Below are positions 1 to 5,466 of a DNA stretch of 5,466 nucleotides, one piece after another; the first letter of the stretch is position 1, and each line of letters opens with the position of its first letter. The position numbers and the translations under genes are program-made. The notes under the pieces were generated by a model. The model made no database searches. It saw only the letters and a list, made by a program, of their open reading frames with translations, and was not told where the DNA came from. Source of the stretch: Nonlabens sp. (GTDB lineage Bacteria > Bacteroidota > Bacteroidia > Flavobacteriales > Flavobacteriaceae); NCBI GenBank assembly GCA_030731685.1, contig JANQTO010000403.1:6090-11555 (forward strand). The letters are read 5' to 3'.

Positions 1-291
1 GAATTTATATGGGGCAACCAGGTAGGACAACCATTTACCTTATCTAATCAAAGTGAGGAACTTGCAGCGGTAAAGGTATATCCCAACCCGTCCCAAAATG
101 GGGTATTCTACATTAATGGTATCACAGAACCTACTCAGTACAGCGTTACAGACCTTTTAGGTCGCAGCATCATGAAGCAACAATCCCTGCTAACTGGTGG
201 TGCCATAACCATACAAAGCGCTGCCGGAACCTATATTTTACAACTTAGCAACGCTCATGGTGAACGTAATATAAAGCTGATAGTAAATTAG
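1..291 (+). CDS. Secreted protein with C-terminal T9SS type A sorting domain (3' end only)
   Basis: This is the last 96 codons of a gene that begins outside the window; it ends at TAG 289-291. Residues from about 22 to 96 match the type A sorting domain of the Bacteroidota type IX secretion system: VYPNP at 26-30, a beta-rich stretch with DLLGR at 51-55, AAGTYILQL at 74-82, and a final basic-hydrophobic strand ending KLIVN. In this family the domain guides a protein already exported by Sec through the outer-membrane T9SS pore, and is normally cleaved as the cargo is released or anchored at the surface. The preceding 20 or so residues (EFIWGNQVGQPF and following) are probably the end of the cargo domain, but too little remains to tell whether it is an enzyme, adhesin or other protein. 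The sorting-domain call is firm; cargo function is unknown. Transcription probably ends at the hairpin just downstream. Confidence 0.88.
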   Translation, partial: EFIWGNQVGQPFTLSNQSEELAAVKVYPNPSQNGVFYINGITEPTQYSVTDLLGRSIMKQQSLLTGGAITIQSAAGTYILQLSNAHGERNIKLIVN

Positions 292-321
292 AAGTTTTAC
301 CTTTAATATAGCGTAAACAAA

Positions 322-349
322 AAAATCCCAGCCTCACGGCTGGGATTTT
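322..349. terminator. Bidirectional intrinsic terminator between convergent genes
   Basis: A perfect 12-bp stem, AAAATCCCAGCC pairing with GGCTGGGATTTT, encloses the 4-base loop TCAC. The GC-rich core is flanked by A-tracts on the left (from about 319) and T's on the right, so each strand reads as a hairpin followed by a short U-run. It lies 30 bp past the stop of the T9SS cargo gene and 21 bp past the stop of the convergent helicase, as expected for one terminator serving both. Confidence 0.9.
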
Positions 350-370
350 CCATTTATAAAGTATGAGTGC

Positions 371-2278
371 TTAATCCCATTTAGAACCAAAGAACTTAGA
401 ACGTCCTTTGCCTCCTGCTGGCTTGTCTGTTTTAGACTTACCGTCACGAGGTCCAGAATCTTTTTCCTTAGTAGCGCGGTCTCTAAAACCACCACCGCTA
501 GAAGATGATGAACTACTTCTATCAGACCTGCTGTCATCACTACGACGGCCTTTAAAACCACCCTTGCGTGCACCGCTATCTCTGGAACCGCCACCGCTGC
601 GACCTTTAAAACCACCGCCATCACGGCCACCATCTCTAGGTTCTATAACACGACCTGTATGCACGTTTGCACGTATCTCACGACCGTCGCGCTCTACACC
701 GTTAATTTTGTCCATTTGTGTTGCAACACTTTCATTTACATCTATAAATGAATGCGCTCCATCAAGTACGATGCGACCTATATCAGCTCCCGTAATACCT
801 GTAGTATCACATACGAAACCTAAAATAGAGCCTTTGTTCATGTTATCCTTACGGCCTAAATTCACAAAGTATGTCTTCATACCAGCCTCGCCACCACTAG
901 AATTGCGCGGTCCGCGCTCACGGCGTGGTCCACGGTCGTCATCACGTGGTTTAGAACGGTCATTTAAGTCAGTAATAGAATTACGCTTATAAATGCTGTT
1001 GTATTCTTTAGTAAGCAATTTTGCAAGCAATTCTTCTTTAGAAAGGTCTTCAAACTGCGTATAAACTGTAGTAAGTAAGTCCTCACCTATCTTATCGTTG
1101 ATAGGCTGCGCCTTTAGATTATCTGACCAGCGAGCGATACGCTTTTTAGTAATTGCTTCCAGTGCAGGAATTTCTGCAGGAGCAAATTCTATACCTAGTT
1201 TAGAAGCAATATGCTTTAATTTACGATTATCACCTCTGGTAATTAAGGCAATAGAAACCCCTTTTTTACCAGCACGTGCTGTACGACCAGAACGGTGCGC
1301 ATAAAACTCTGGGTCGTCTGGTAAGGATAAGTGTATAACGTGTGTAATATCGTCAACATCTATTCCTCTTGCTGCAACATCAGTAGCAATAAGTAATTTA
1401 AGGTTCTTATTTCTAAAACGCTTCATAGCTGCATCGCGCTGCGCCTGTGACATGTCACCATGCAACGGCTCTGTAGCATAACCGTTATTGTTCAGCTCGT
1501 CTGCAACTTGCTGTGTTTCACGTTTTGTACGGCAAAATACCACACCGAACATATCTGCGTCATAATCTAAGAATCTTCTAAGAGCTTCGATTTTATCAGA
1601 TGCCTTTAGCTGGATGGATTTGTGCTCTATGTTTGTATTAACGATATTTTCGCGGTTGATGCGTACCTCGCCCGGTTGCTTCATGTAGGTATCTACAATC
1701 ACCTTAATCTCACGAGCCATAGTTGCACTAAACAACCATATTTTACGACCACCGTCACTTTTAGAAAGTATGTAATCTATATCTTCCTTGAAACCCATGT
1801 TAAGCATCTCGTCAGCCTCATCAAGTACTAGGTACTTTAAGGCGTCTAGGCTCACTTCACGGCGTTTCATAAGGTCCATAAGACGTCCTGGAGTAGCAAC
1901 AATAATTTGTGCGCCACGGCGTATGTCTTTAATCTGGTTCATGATGTTTGCACCTCCAAAAACGGGAACGACATTAAGTCGTCCTACTTTTTGTGAAAGT
2001 AGCTCAAGCTGCCCACATATTTGTTGGGCAAGTTCTCGTGTAGGTGCGAGAATAAGTGCTTGTGTCTCTCGTAGATTGATGTCTATGAGGTCAATCAATG
2101 GCAGCCCGAAAGCTGCTGTTTTCCCTGTACCGGTCTGCGCCAGACCTATAAAATCACTATCTTCATTCAGTAAGATAGGAATAGCTTGCTCTTGGATATC
2201 GGTCGGTTCCGTAAAACCCATTTCAGCAAGTCCGTCTAATAACGGCTGTGATAGCCCTAAGGCTTCAAAATTTTTCAA
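371..2278 (-). CDS. DEAD-box ATP-dependent RNA helicase, DeaD/CsdA-like, with DbpA-type RNA-binding domain
   Basis: ATP-driven RNA unwinding enzyme of the cytoplasm; relatives act in ribosome assembly, mRNA decay and cold adaptation. Counting from the TTG at 2278 (635 residues), all core motifs are present: Q-motif Gln at 29 with its upstream Phe at 4, AQTGTGKT 47-54, PTRELAQ 79-85, TPGR 129-132, DEAD 153-156, SAT 184-186, ATDVAARGID 298-307 and HRSGRTARAG 328-337. Residues about 468-545 resemble the DbpA/CsdA RNA-binding domain (PF03880 type). The last 90 residues are a disordered-looking Gly/Arg/Ser/Lys tail with two GGFKGR units and a run of seven Ser. Start choice: upstream in-frame ATGs at 2323 and 2314 would place a -7 box (2301-2308) inside the gene and add a Cys/Ile-rich stretch unlike the family; the next downstream Met lies within the Q motif. 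TTG therefore fits best. The domain call is firm; whether it equals CsdA, DbpA or RhlE in role is not decidable here. Confidence 0.93.
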   Translation of the reverse strand: MKNFEALGLSQPLLDGLAEMGFTEPTDIQEQAIPILLNEDSDFIGLAQTGTGKTAAFGLPLIDLIDINLRETQALILAPTRELAQQICGQLELLSQKVGRLNVVPVFGGANIMNQIKDIRRGAQIIVATPGRLMDLMKRREVSLDALKYLVLDEADEMLNMGFKEDIDYILSKSDGGRKIWLFSATMAREIKVIVDTYMKQPGEVRINRENIVNTNIEHKSIQLKASDKIEALRRFLDYDADMFGVVFCRTKRETQQVADELNNNGYATEPLHGDMSQAQRDAAMKRFRNKNLKLLIATDVAARGIDVDDITHVIHLSLPDDPEFYAHRSGRTARAGKKGVSIALITRGDNRKLKHIASKLGIEFAPAEIPALEAITKKRIARWSDNLKAQPINDKIGEDLLTTVYTQFEDLSKEELLAKLLTKEYNSIYKRNSITDLNDRSKPRDDDRGPRRERGPRNSSGGEAGMKTYFVNLGRKDNMNKGSILGFVCDTTGITGADIGRIVLDGAHSFIDVNESVATQMDKINGVERDGREIRANVHTGRVIEPRDGGRDGGGFKGRSGGGSRDSGARKGGFKGRRSDDSRSDRSSSSSSSGGGFRDRATKEKDSGPRDGKSKTDKPAGGKGRSKFFGSKWD

Positions 2279-2300
2279 ATAACTGCATTTAATTATTTTG

Positions 2301-2308
2301 CAAAAGTA
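2301..2308 (-). promoter_or_regulatory. Bacteroidota -7 box for the helicase gene
   Basis: Read on the minus strand this is TACTTTTG, an exact match to the Bacteroidota sigma-A -7 consensus TAnnTTTG. It ends 22 nt before the proposed TTG start, which would give a transcription start near 2294-2296 and a leader of about 16 nt. No TTG is found at the usual -33 distance (about 19 nt further upstream), so the call rests on the -7 box and position. It is the only exact match on this strand in the intergenic region that I found. Confidence 0.55.
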
Positions 2309-2409
2309 CGCCATTTCAATCAATTATGCTAACTTATTAAATTATTGATTATCAAAAAGATAGAATCAAACCACAAGGCTCGTAATTCCTGCGTTTTTTG
2401 TGGATATTA

Positions 2410-2425
2410 CGCTTTCGCGAAAGCG
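2410..2425. repeat. Perfect 16-bp palindrome CGCTTTCGCGAAAGCG
   Basis: The two halves are exact reverse complements around a central TCGCGA. As RNA or single strand it could fold as a 6-bp stem with a CGCG loop, but no T-run follows, so it does not look like a terminator. It lies about 100 bp upstream of the helicase -7 box and about 135 bp upstream of the ABC-F -7 box. I recall very similar palindromes between genes in several marine flavobacterial genomes, which would make it a dispersed genomic element rather than a local operator; this is memory, not a search. Confidence 0.7.
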
Positions 2426-2560
2426 AACTCTTTCAAAAACTACATGTTATAGAAACCACGTTACCTTTCACAGGAGCTCACATTTACGTTTTCAGACGGT
2501 ATTTCAACAAAGATTGTGATTATGACCAGAGGATGTAGCAGCTTTTGGCTTTACAATGAT

Positions 2561-2568
2561 TAATTTTG
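2561..2568 (+). promoter_or_regulatory. Bacteroidota -7 box for the ABC-F gene
   Basis: TAATTTTG matches the -7 consensus TAnnTTTG exactly. It ends 44 nt before the ATG at 2613, predicting a transcription start near 2574-2576 and a leader of about 38 nt. A TTG at 2545-2547 is only 13 nt upstream, closer than the usual 19 or so for a -33 element, so the -33 half is weak or absent. Confidence 0.55.
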
Positions 2569-2612
2569 CCGCCGCTATATCGCTTATTGTTATTGCGGTT
2601 TTAAGAAGAATT

Positions 2613-4502
2613 ATGAATTACATTTCAGTTGAAAACGTTTCTCGCTCATTTGCTGATGTCGCGCTATTTAAAAATATTTCCCTAGGAATTAATGAAGGCC
2701 AACGCATAGGTTTTGTTGCAAAAAACGGTTACGGCAAGACCTCATTACTCAACATCATTACGGGTACGGAGCAACCGGACACAGGAGCTGTTAACAGGCG
2801 TAACGACCTGCGTATGGCGTTTTTATCGCAAGAGCCAGACCTGAATCCTGCCATGACTATCGAGGACGTAATTCTAGCCAGCGACATACCGACCATGAAA
2901 ATTATTCAACGCTATGAGCGCGCCATCGCAAATCCAGACGATGTAGATGCGATGCAGGTAGCTTTTGAAGAAATGGATGCGGCAAACGCATGGGACTTTG
3001 AAACCACATACAAGCAAATCCTTTCTAAACTGAAACTCGATGACTTATCTCAAAAGGTAGGTAACCTGAGCGGCGGTCAGAAAAAACGTATCGCTATGGC
3101 GATTGCACTTTTATCAAATCCACAGGTTCTTATTATGGATGAGCCTACTAACCACCTTGATTTAGAAATGATAGAGTGGCTTGAGGCTTATTTTAAAGCG
3201 GCAAACTACACGATTCTTATGGTAACACACGACCGTTACTTTTTAGACCGCGTGTGTAATGAGATAATTGAACTAGATAACGGTCAGCTTTATACCTATA
3301 AAGGAAACTACTCCTATTATATCGAGAAAAAGGAAGAACGCCTGGATATAGAGCAAACTACGCAGGAAAAAGCACAGCAACTTTTTAAAAAAGAACTCAA
3401 CTGGATGCGTCGCCAGCCTAAAGCACGTACCACAAAATCAAAATCTCGTATAGATGATTTCTATAAAATCAAAGAAGTAGCCAGCAATCGTCGTAAAGAC
3501 CATAAAGTAGAACTTGAAATCAACATGGAACGCATGGGTTCTAAGGTTGTAGAGCTGCATAAAATAAGTAAAGGCTTTAATGGGAACACCCTATTTAGCA
3601 ATTTCTCTTATAACTTCTTACGTGGTGAACGCATAGGTGTCATAGGTAAAAACGGAACGGGAAAATCTACGTTCCTAAACCTGCTTACCGGTAATTTACA
3701 GCCAGATACTGGTAAAATAACTATAGGTGAGACCATAAAAATAGGATACTACAAGCAAGATGGTCTGGTAGCAAAACCAGGTCAGAAAGTGATAGACGTA
3801 ATTAAAGAATATGGCGAGTATATACCGCTAGCCAAAGGCCGCATGATAAGTGCTAGCCAGTTACTGGAACGCTTCCTTTTTGACAATAATAAAAAACACG
3901 ATTTTGTAGAAAAACTGAGTGGTGGCGAGCGCAAGCGTTTGTACTTATGTACGATTTTAATTCAGAATCCTAACTTTTTGATTCTGGATGAGCCTACTAA
4001 CGACCTTGACATCCCTACATTAAACGTGCTGGAAAATTTCTTAATGGACTTTCCAGGTTGTCTGATTGTAGTAAGTCACGACCGTTACTTTATGGATAAG
4101 ATTGTGGATAGCCTTTTTGTTTTCAATCAAAGTGGAACAGTTACAAACTTCCCAGGTAACTACAGTGATTTTAGAGCATATGTAGGCAGTACGGACATTG
4201 CGTTAGATTTGGACGAATCTGATACAGTTGCAAAATTGGAATCTGTTCCTGAAAAAATACAAGCTGCACCTGCAAAAGAAAACGCAGGCCCGACTCGTGA
4301 GCAGCAAAAGGAATTGTCTCGTTTAGAAAATAAAATTAAGCAGCTTAACGAAGAAAAGGAAAAATTACAAGCAAGCTTCCTCAAAGAAGGAATGGATGCA
4401 GATACTCTTGTTGAGAACGGTAAAAAATTAGACGCTGTAAAAAGCGAACTAGAAGAGCGTGAAATGGAATGGTTGGAGCTTACGGAGAGTTTAGAAGGGT
4501 AG
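2613..4502 (+). CDS. uup: ABC-F family ATPase, Uup-like (translation/ribosome-associated, not a transporter)
   Basis: A 629-residue soluble protein with two ABC ATPase domains and no membrane segments. ABC-F proteins bind the ribosomal E site and use ATP to relieve stalled or mis-set translation or aid ribosome maturation. Domain 1: Walker A AKNGYGKT 36-43, Q-loop Gln 73, LSGGQ 152-156, Walker B ending MDEPTNHLD 175-183, switch His 206. A basic linker (about 215-305, with RRQPKARTTKSKSR near 266-279) is the P-site tRNA-contact region. Domain 2: GKNGTGKST 345-353, Gln 382, LSGGE 435-439, LDEPTNDLD 458-466, His 489. Residues about 560-629 form a charged coiled coil like the Uup C-terminal domain, the basis for the symbol. 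Walker A of domain 1 starts with Ala rather than Gly; catalytic residues are otherwise intact. The ATG at 2613 follows AAGAAGAA and fits family N-termini; an in-frame ATG at 2556 would include the -7 box and add a hydrophobic stretch unexpected here. ABC-F is certain; the Uup subgroup is probable. Confidence 0.93.
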   Translation: MNYISVENVSRSFADVALFKNISLGINEGQRIGFVAKNGYGKTSLLNIITGTEQPDTGAVNRRNDLRMAFLSQEPDLNPAMTIEDVILASDIPTMKIIQRYERAIANPDDVDAMQVAFEEMDAANAWDFETTYKQILSKLKLDDLSQKVGNLSGGQKKRIAMAIALLSNPQVLIMDEPTNHLDLEMIEWLEAYFKAANYTILMVTHDRYFLDRVCNEIIELDNGQLYTYKGNYSYYIEKKEERLDIEQTTQEKAQQLFKKELNWMRRQPKARTTKSKSRIDDFYKIKEVASNRRKDHKVELEINMERMGSKVVELHKISKGFNGNTLFSNFSYNFLRGERIGVIGKNGTGKSTFLNLLTGNLQPDTGKITIGETIKIGYYKQDGLVAKPGQKVIDVIKEYGEYIPLAKGRMISASQLLERFLFDNNKKHDFVEKLSGGERKRLYLCTILIQNPNFLILDEPTNDLDIPTLNVLENFLMDFPGCLIVVSHDRYFMDKIVDSLFVFNQSGTVTNFPGNYSDFRAYVGSTDIALDLDESDTVAKLESVPEKIQAAPAKENAGPTREQQKELSRLENKIKQLNEEKEKLQASFLKEGMDADTLVENGKKLDAVKSELEEREMEWLELTESLEG

Positions 4503-4627
4503 ACTACTATTAATACGCTTTTTACTAAGCAGTTCTTAAAATGTCTACACGATACGTCAAACCAGTAACAGCAGAATTACGGTTCTAAATACTACTATAA
4601 AACGGTTAAAATCCTTAATTTTAACCC

Positions 4628-5122
4628 ATGAATAAAAAAGTAGCAATAATAATGGGTTCCACGAGCGACCTGCCCGTGATGCAAGAAGCCATCGATGTCC
4701 TTGAAGAATTACAAGTTGAAACGATTGTGGATGTCGTAAGTGCACATCGTACTCCAGAGAAAATGTTTGAATTTGGTAAGAATGCCCATAAAAATGGCAT
4801 CGCTGTTATTATCGCTGGTGCTGGTGGTGCTGCGCATTTACCAGGTATGGTAGCGAGTTTATCGCCTTTACCCGTGATAGGTGTGCCTGTAAAATCTAGT
4901 AATTCCATAGACGGTTGGGACAGTGTGCTTTCTATTCTACAAATGCCCAGTGGCGTGCCTGTTGCCACAGTGGCGCTTAACGGCGCAAAAAACGCTGGAA
5001 TTCTTGAAGCCCAAATTCTAGGGGCGACCCAAGAAGATGTGCGCGAGCGCATCATAGCTTACAAAGAAACGCTCAAAGAAAAAGTTACTACTGCTGCAGC
5101 ACAGATGCGGAAAAATGGCTAA
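4628..5122 (+). CDS. purE: N5-carboxyaminoimidazole ribonucleotide mutase (PurE class I)
   Basis: PurE converts N5-CAIR, made by PurK from AIR, bicarbonate and ATP, into CAIR by moving the carboxylate in de novo purine synthesis; the family forms cytoplasmic octamers. The 164-residue length is normal. Visible family motifs: GSTSDLPVM at 10-18 (phosphate binding), SAHRTPE at 38-44 with His 40 aligning to the catalytic His 45 of E. coli PurE, GAGGAAHLPG at 64-73, GVPV at 85-88, and QMPSGVPVAT at 105-114 followed by NGAKNAG. The motif pattern fits bacterial class I PurE, which needs a PurK partner; purK is not in the window and may lie elsewhere. The start follows an AT-rich leader without a Shine-Dalgarno sequence. 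I found no clear promoter in the 125 bp after the ABC-F gene, so read-through from that gene is possible. The last 8 nt overlap the next gene. Confidence 0.97.
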   Translation: MNKKVAIIMGSTSDLPVMQEAIDVLEELQVETIVDVVSAHRTPEKMFEFGKNAHKNGIAVIIAGAGGAAHLPGMVASLSPLPVIGVPVKSSNSIDGWDSVLSILQMPSGVPVATVALNGAKNAGILEAQILGATQEDVRERIIAYKETLKEKVTTAAAQMRKNG

Positions 5123-5351
5123 ATCTATTATTATTGTTTCCATTGCCCTAATTAGTCTTACGCTGATTTGGTTTGTATATGCCTTTGCCACAGAACCACT
5201 GCGCTGGCAGTTTCTCGCTGCCGGAGCAGTTCATTTTATCGCCAGCATTATCGTAAACAAGCAAATGACCTATAAGAATTATAATTACTTAGGCATAGCG
5301 CACACTACGCTTACCGTGCTGCTTTTTGGCTATGGCTATATTGCTTTATAA
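5115..5351 (+). CDS. Small three-helix membrane protein, function unknown
   Basis: I do not recognise this 78-residue protein. Hydrophobicity suggests three membrane-spanning helices at about residues 4-24, 31-47 and 57-76, with short polar turns (ATEPLR at 25-30; NKQMTYKNY around 48-56). There is no cleavable signal peptide, cysteine pair or catalytic motif. Its ATG lies inside the end of purE: the 8-nt ATGGCTAA contains both the new start and, in another frame, the purE stop, a layout typical of translational coupling. That overlap, the membrane-like composition and the clean stop support a real gene. Its role cannot be inferred; a link to purine metabolism would rest on position alone. No hairpin terminator follows its stop. 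Confidence 0.75.
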   Translation: MAKSIIIVSIALISLTLIWFVYAFATEPLRWQFLAAGAVHFIASIIVNKQMTYKNYNYLGIAHTTLTVLLFGYGYIAL

Positions 5352-5419
5352 ATTTAAAGCAGTGTCAACTGTCCAAGATTCAATCATCTCAAATAACTTT
5401 GTTTAACCATTTCATTAAA

Positions 5420-5453
5420 AAGTTTAACACAAAATTGAAAGTTTTGTGAACTT
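5420..5453. promoter_or_regulatory. Interrupted inverted repeat, possible operator upstream of a gene outside the window
   Basis: CACAAAA (5428-5434) and TTTTGTG (5442-5448) are exact inverted repeats around a 7-nt spacer. The symmetry continues as AAGTT (5420-5424) and AACTT (5449-5453) if a 3-nt TAA bulge on the left arm is allowed, making 12-bp arms. The left arm overlaps the second of two GTTTAAC copies spaced 21 bp apart (5401-5407 and 5422-5428). TAAATT at 5461-5466 could be the start of a cut-off -7 box. A transcription-factor site is one reading; an AT-rich coincidence is another. Confidence 0.3.
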
Positions 5454-5466
5454 CCTAGTATAAATT

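Larger units (their letters stand above)
2279..2612. other. Divergent intergenic region between helicase and ABC-F genes
   Basis: This 334-bp stretch separates two divergent genes. It holds a -7 box for each gene near its two ends and a perfect 16-bp palindrome near the middle. An imperfect AT-rich inverted repeat, AATCAAT (2318-2324) and ATTGATT (2344-2350), lies just upstream of the helicase -7 box and might be an operator, but such AT-rich pairs arise easily by chance. I see no convincing small gene, riboswitch or structured leader; both inferred 5' leaders are short (about 16 and 38 nt). Confidence 0.6.

Noticed and set aside
334..992. Open frames opposite and out of phase with the helicase 3' end (minus 334-633; plus 408-992)
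   Set aside because: They lie over the helicase tail and RNA-binding domain, have skewed Val/Ala or Pro/Leu/Arg composition expected from the shadow of a Gly/Arg/Ser-rich gene, and match no family I know.
1098..2282. Three plus-strand open frames opposite the helicase core
   Set aside because: They mirror a strongly conserved helicase domain, show no recognisable motif and have no promoter or start context.
4560..4584. Imperfect hairpin AACC(A)GTAA / TTACGGTT after the ABC-F gene
   Set aside because: It has an 8-bp AT-rich stem with a bulge and no following T-run; too weak to call a terminator or leader structure.
4616..4623. TAATTTTA as a purE -7 box
   Set aside because: The final G of the consensus is missing, and it is only 4 nt from the ATG, leaving no room for a transcription start.
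4160..5055. Minus-strand open frames opposite the ABC-F C-terminus and purE
   Set aside because: They are antisense shadows of well-supported genes, with no recognisable domain; the one at 4557-4745 crosses an intergenic region but has no promoter or family resemblance.
1..5466. Search by eye for CRISPR arrays, tRNA/rRNA genes, insertion sequences, phage or defence genes
   Set aside because: No regular repeats, transposase or integrase motifs, terminal inverted repeats with target duplications, or RNA-gene signatures were seen; the window reads as ordinary core genome.

Overview
The window looks like a piece of a moderately AT-rich Flavobacteriaceae (Bacteroidota) chromosome. Three things point there: the first gene ends in a type IX secretion (T9SS) type A sorting domain, two promoters match the Bacteroidota -7 box TAnnTTTG, and starts lack clear Shine-Dalgarno sequences. 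The genus cannot be fixed from the sequence alone; a marine flavobacterium is a reasonable guess. The content is mostly conserved housekeeping genes, and I see no mobile element, CRISPR array, RNA gene or defence-type system.

Layout from left to right. Positions 1-291 hold the 3' end of a secreted-protein gene whose last 75 or so residues are the T9SS signal. A near-perfect bidirectional terminator (322-349) separates it from a convergent DEAD-box RNA helicase on the minus strand, which has a DbpA-type RNA-binding domain and a long Gly/Arg/Ser-rich tail. A 334-bp divergent intergenic region follows, with one -7 box for each flanking gene and a perfect 16-bp palindrome, CGCTTTCGCGAAAGCG. On the plus strand come a Uup-like ABC-F ATPase, then purE (de novo purine synthesis), then a 78-residue three-helix membrane protein whose start overlaps the end of purE. 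The last 115 bp have no gene but carry a 12-bp-arm inverted repeat and a possible truncated promoter.

The helicase and the ABC-F protein both act on RNA or ribosomes (RNA remodelling; rescue or assembly of ribosomes) and diverge from one control region, so a shared response, for example to cold or growth rate, is possible but unproven. purE and the small membrane protein are probably co-transcribed and translationally coupled; no link between their functions can be read from the sequence. The most useful corrections are the start codons of the helicase and the ABC-F gene: the longest reading frames of both run through their own promoter elements, and the true starts are probably TTG at 2278 (minus) and ATG at 2613 (plus).
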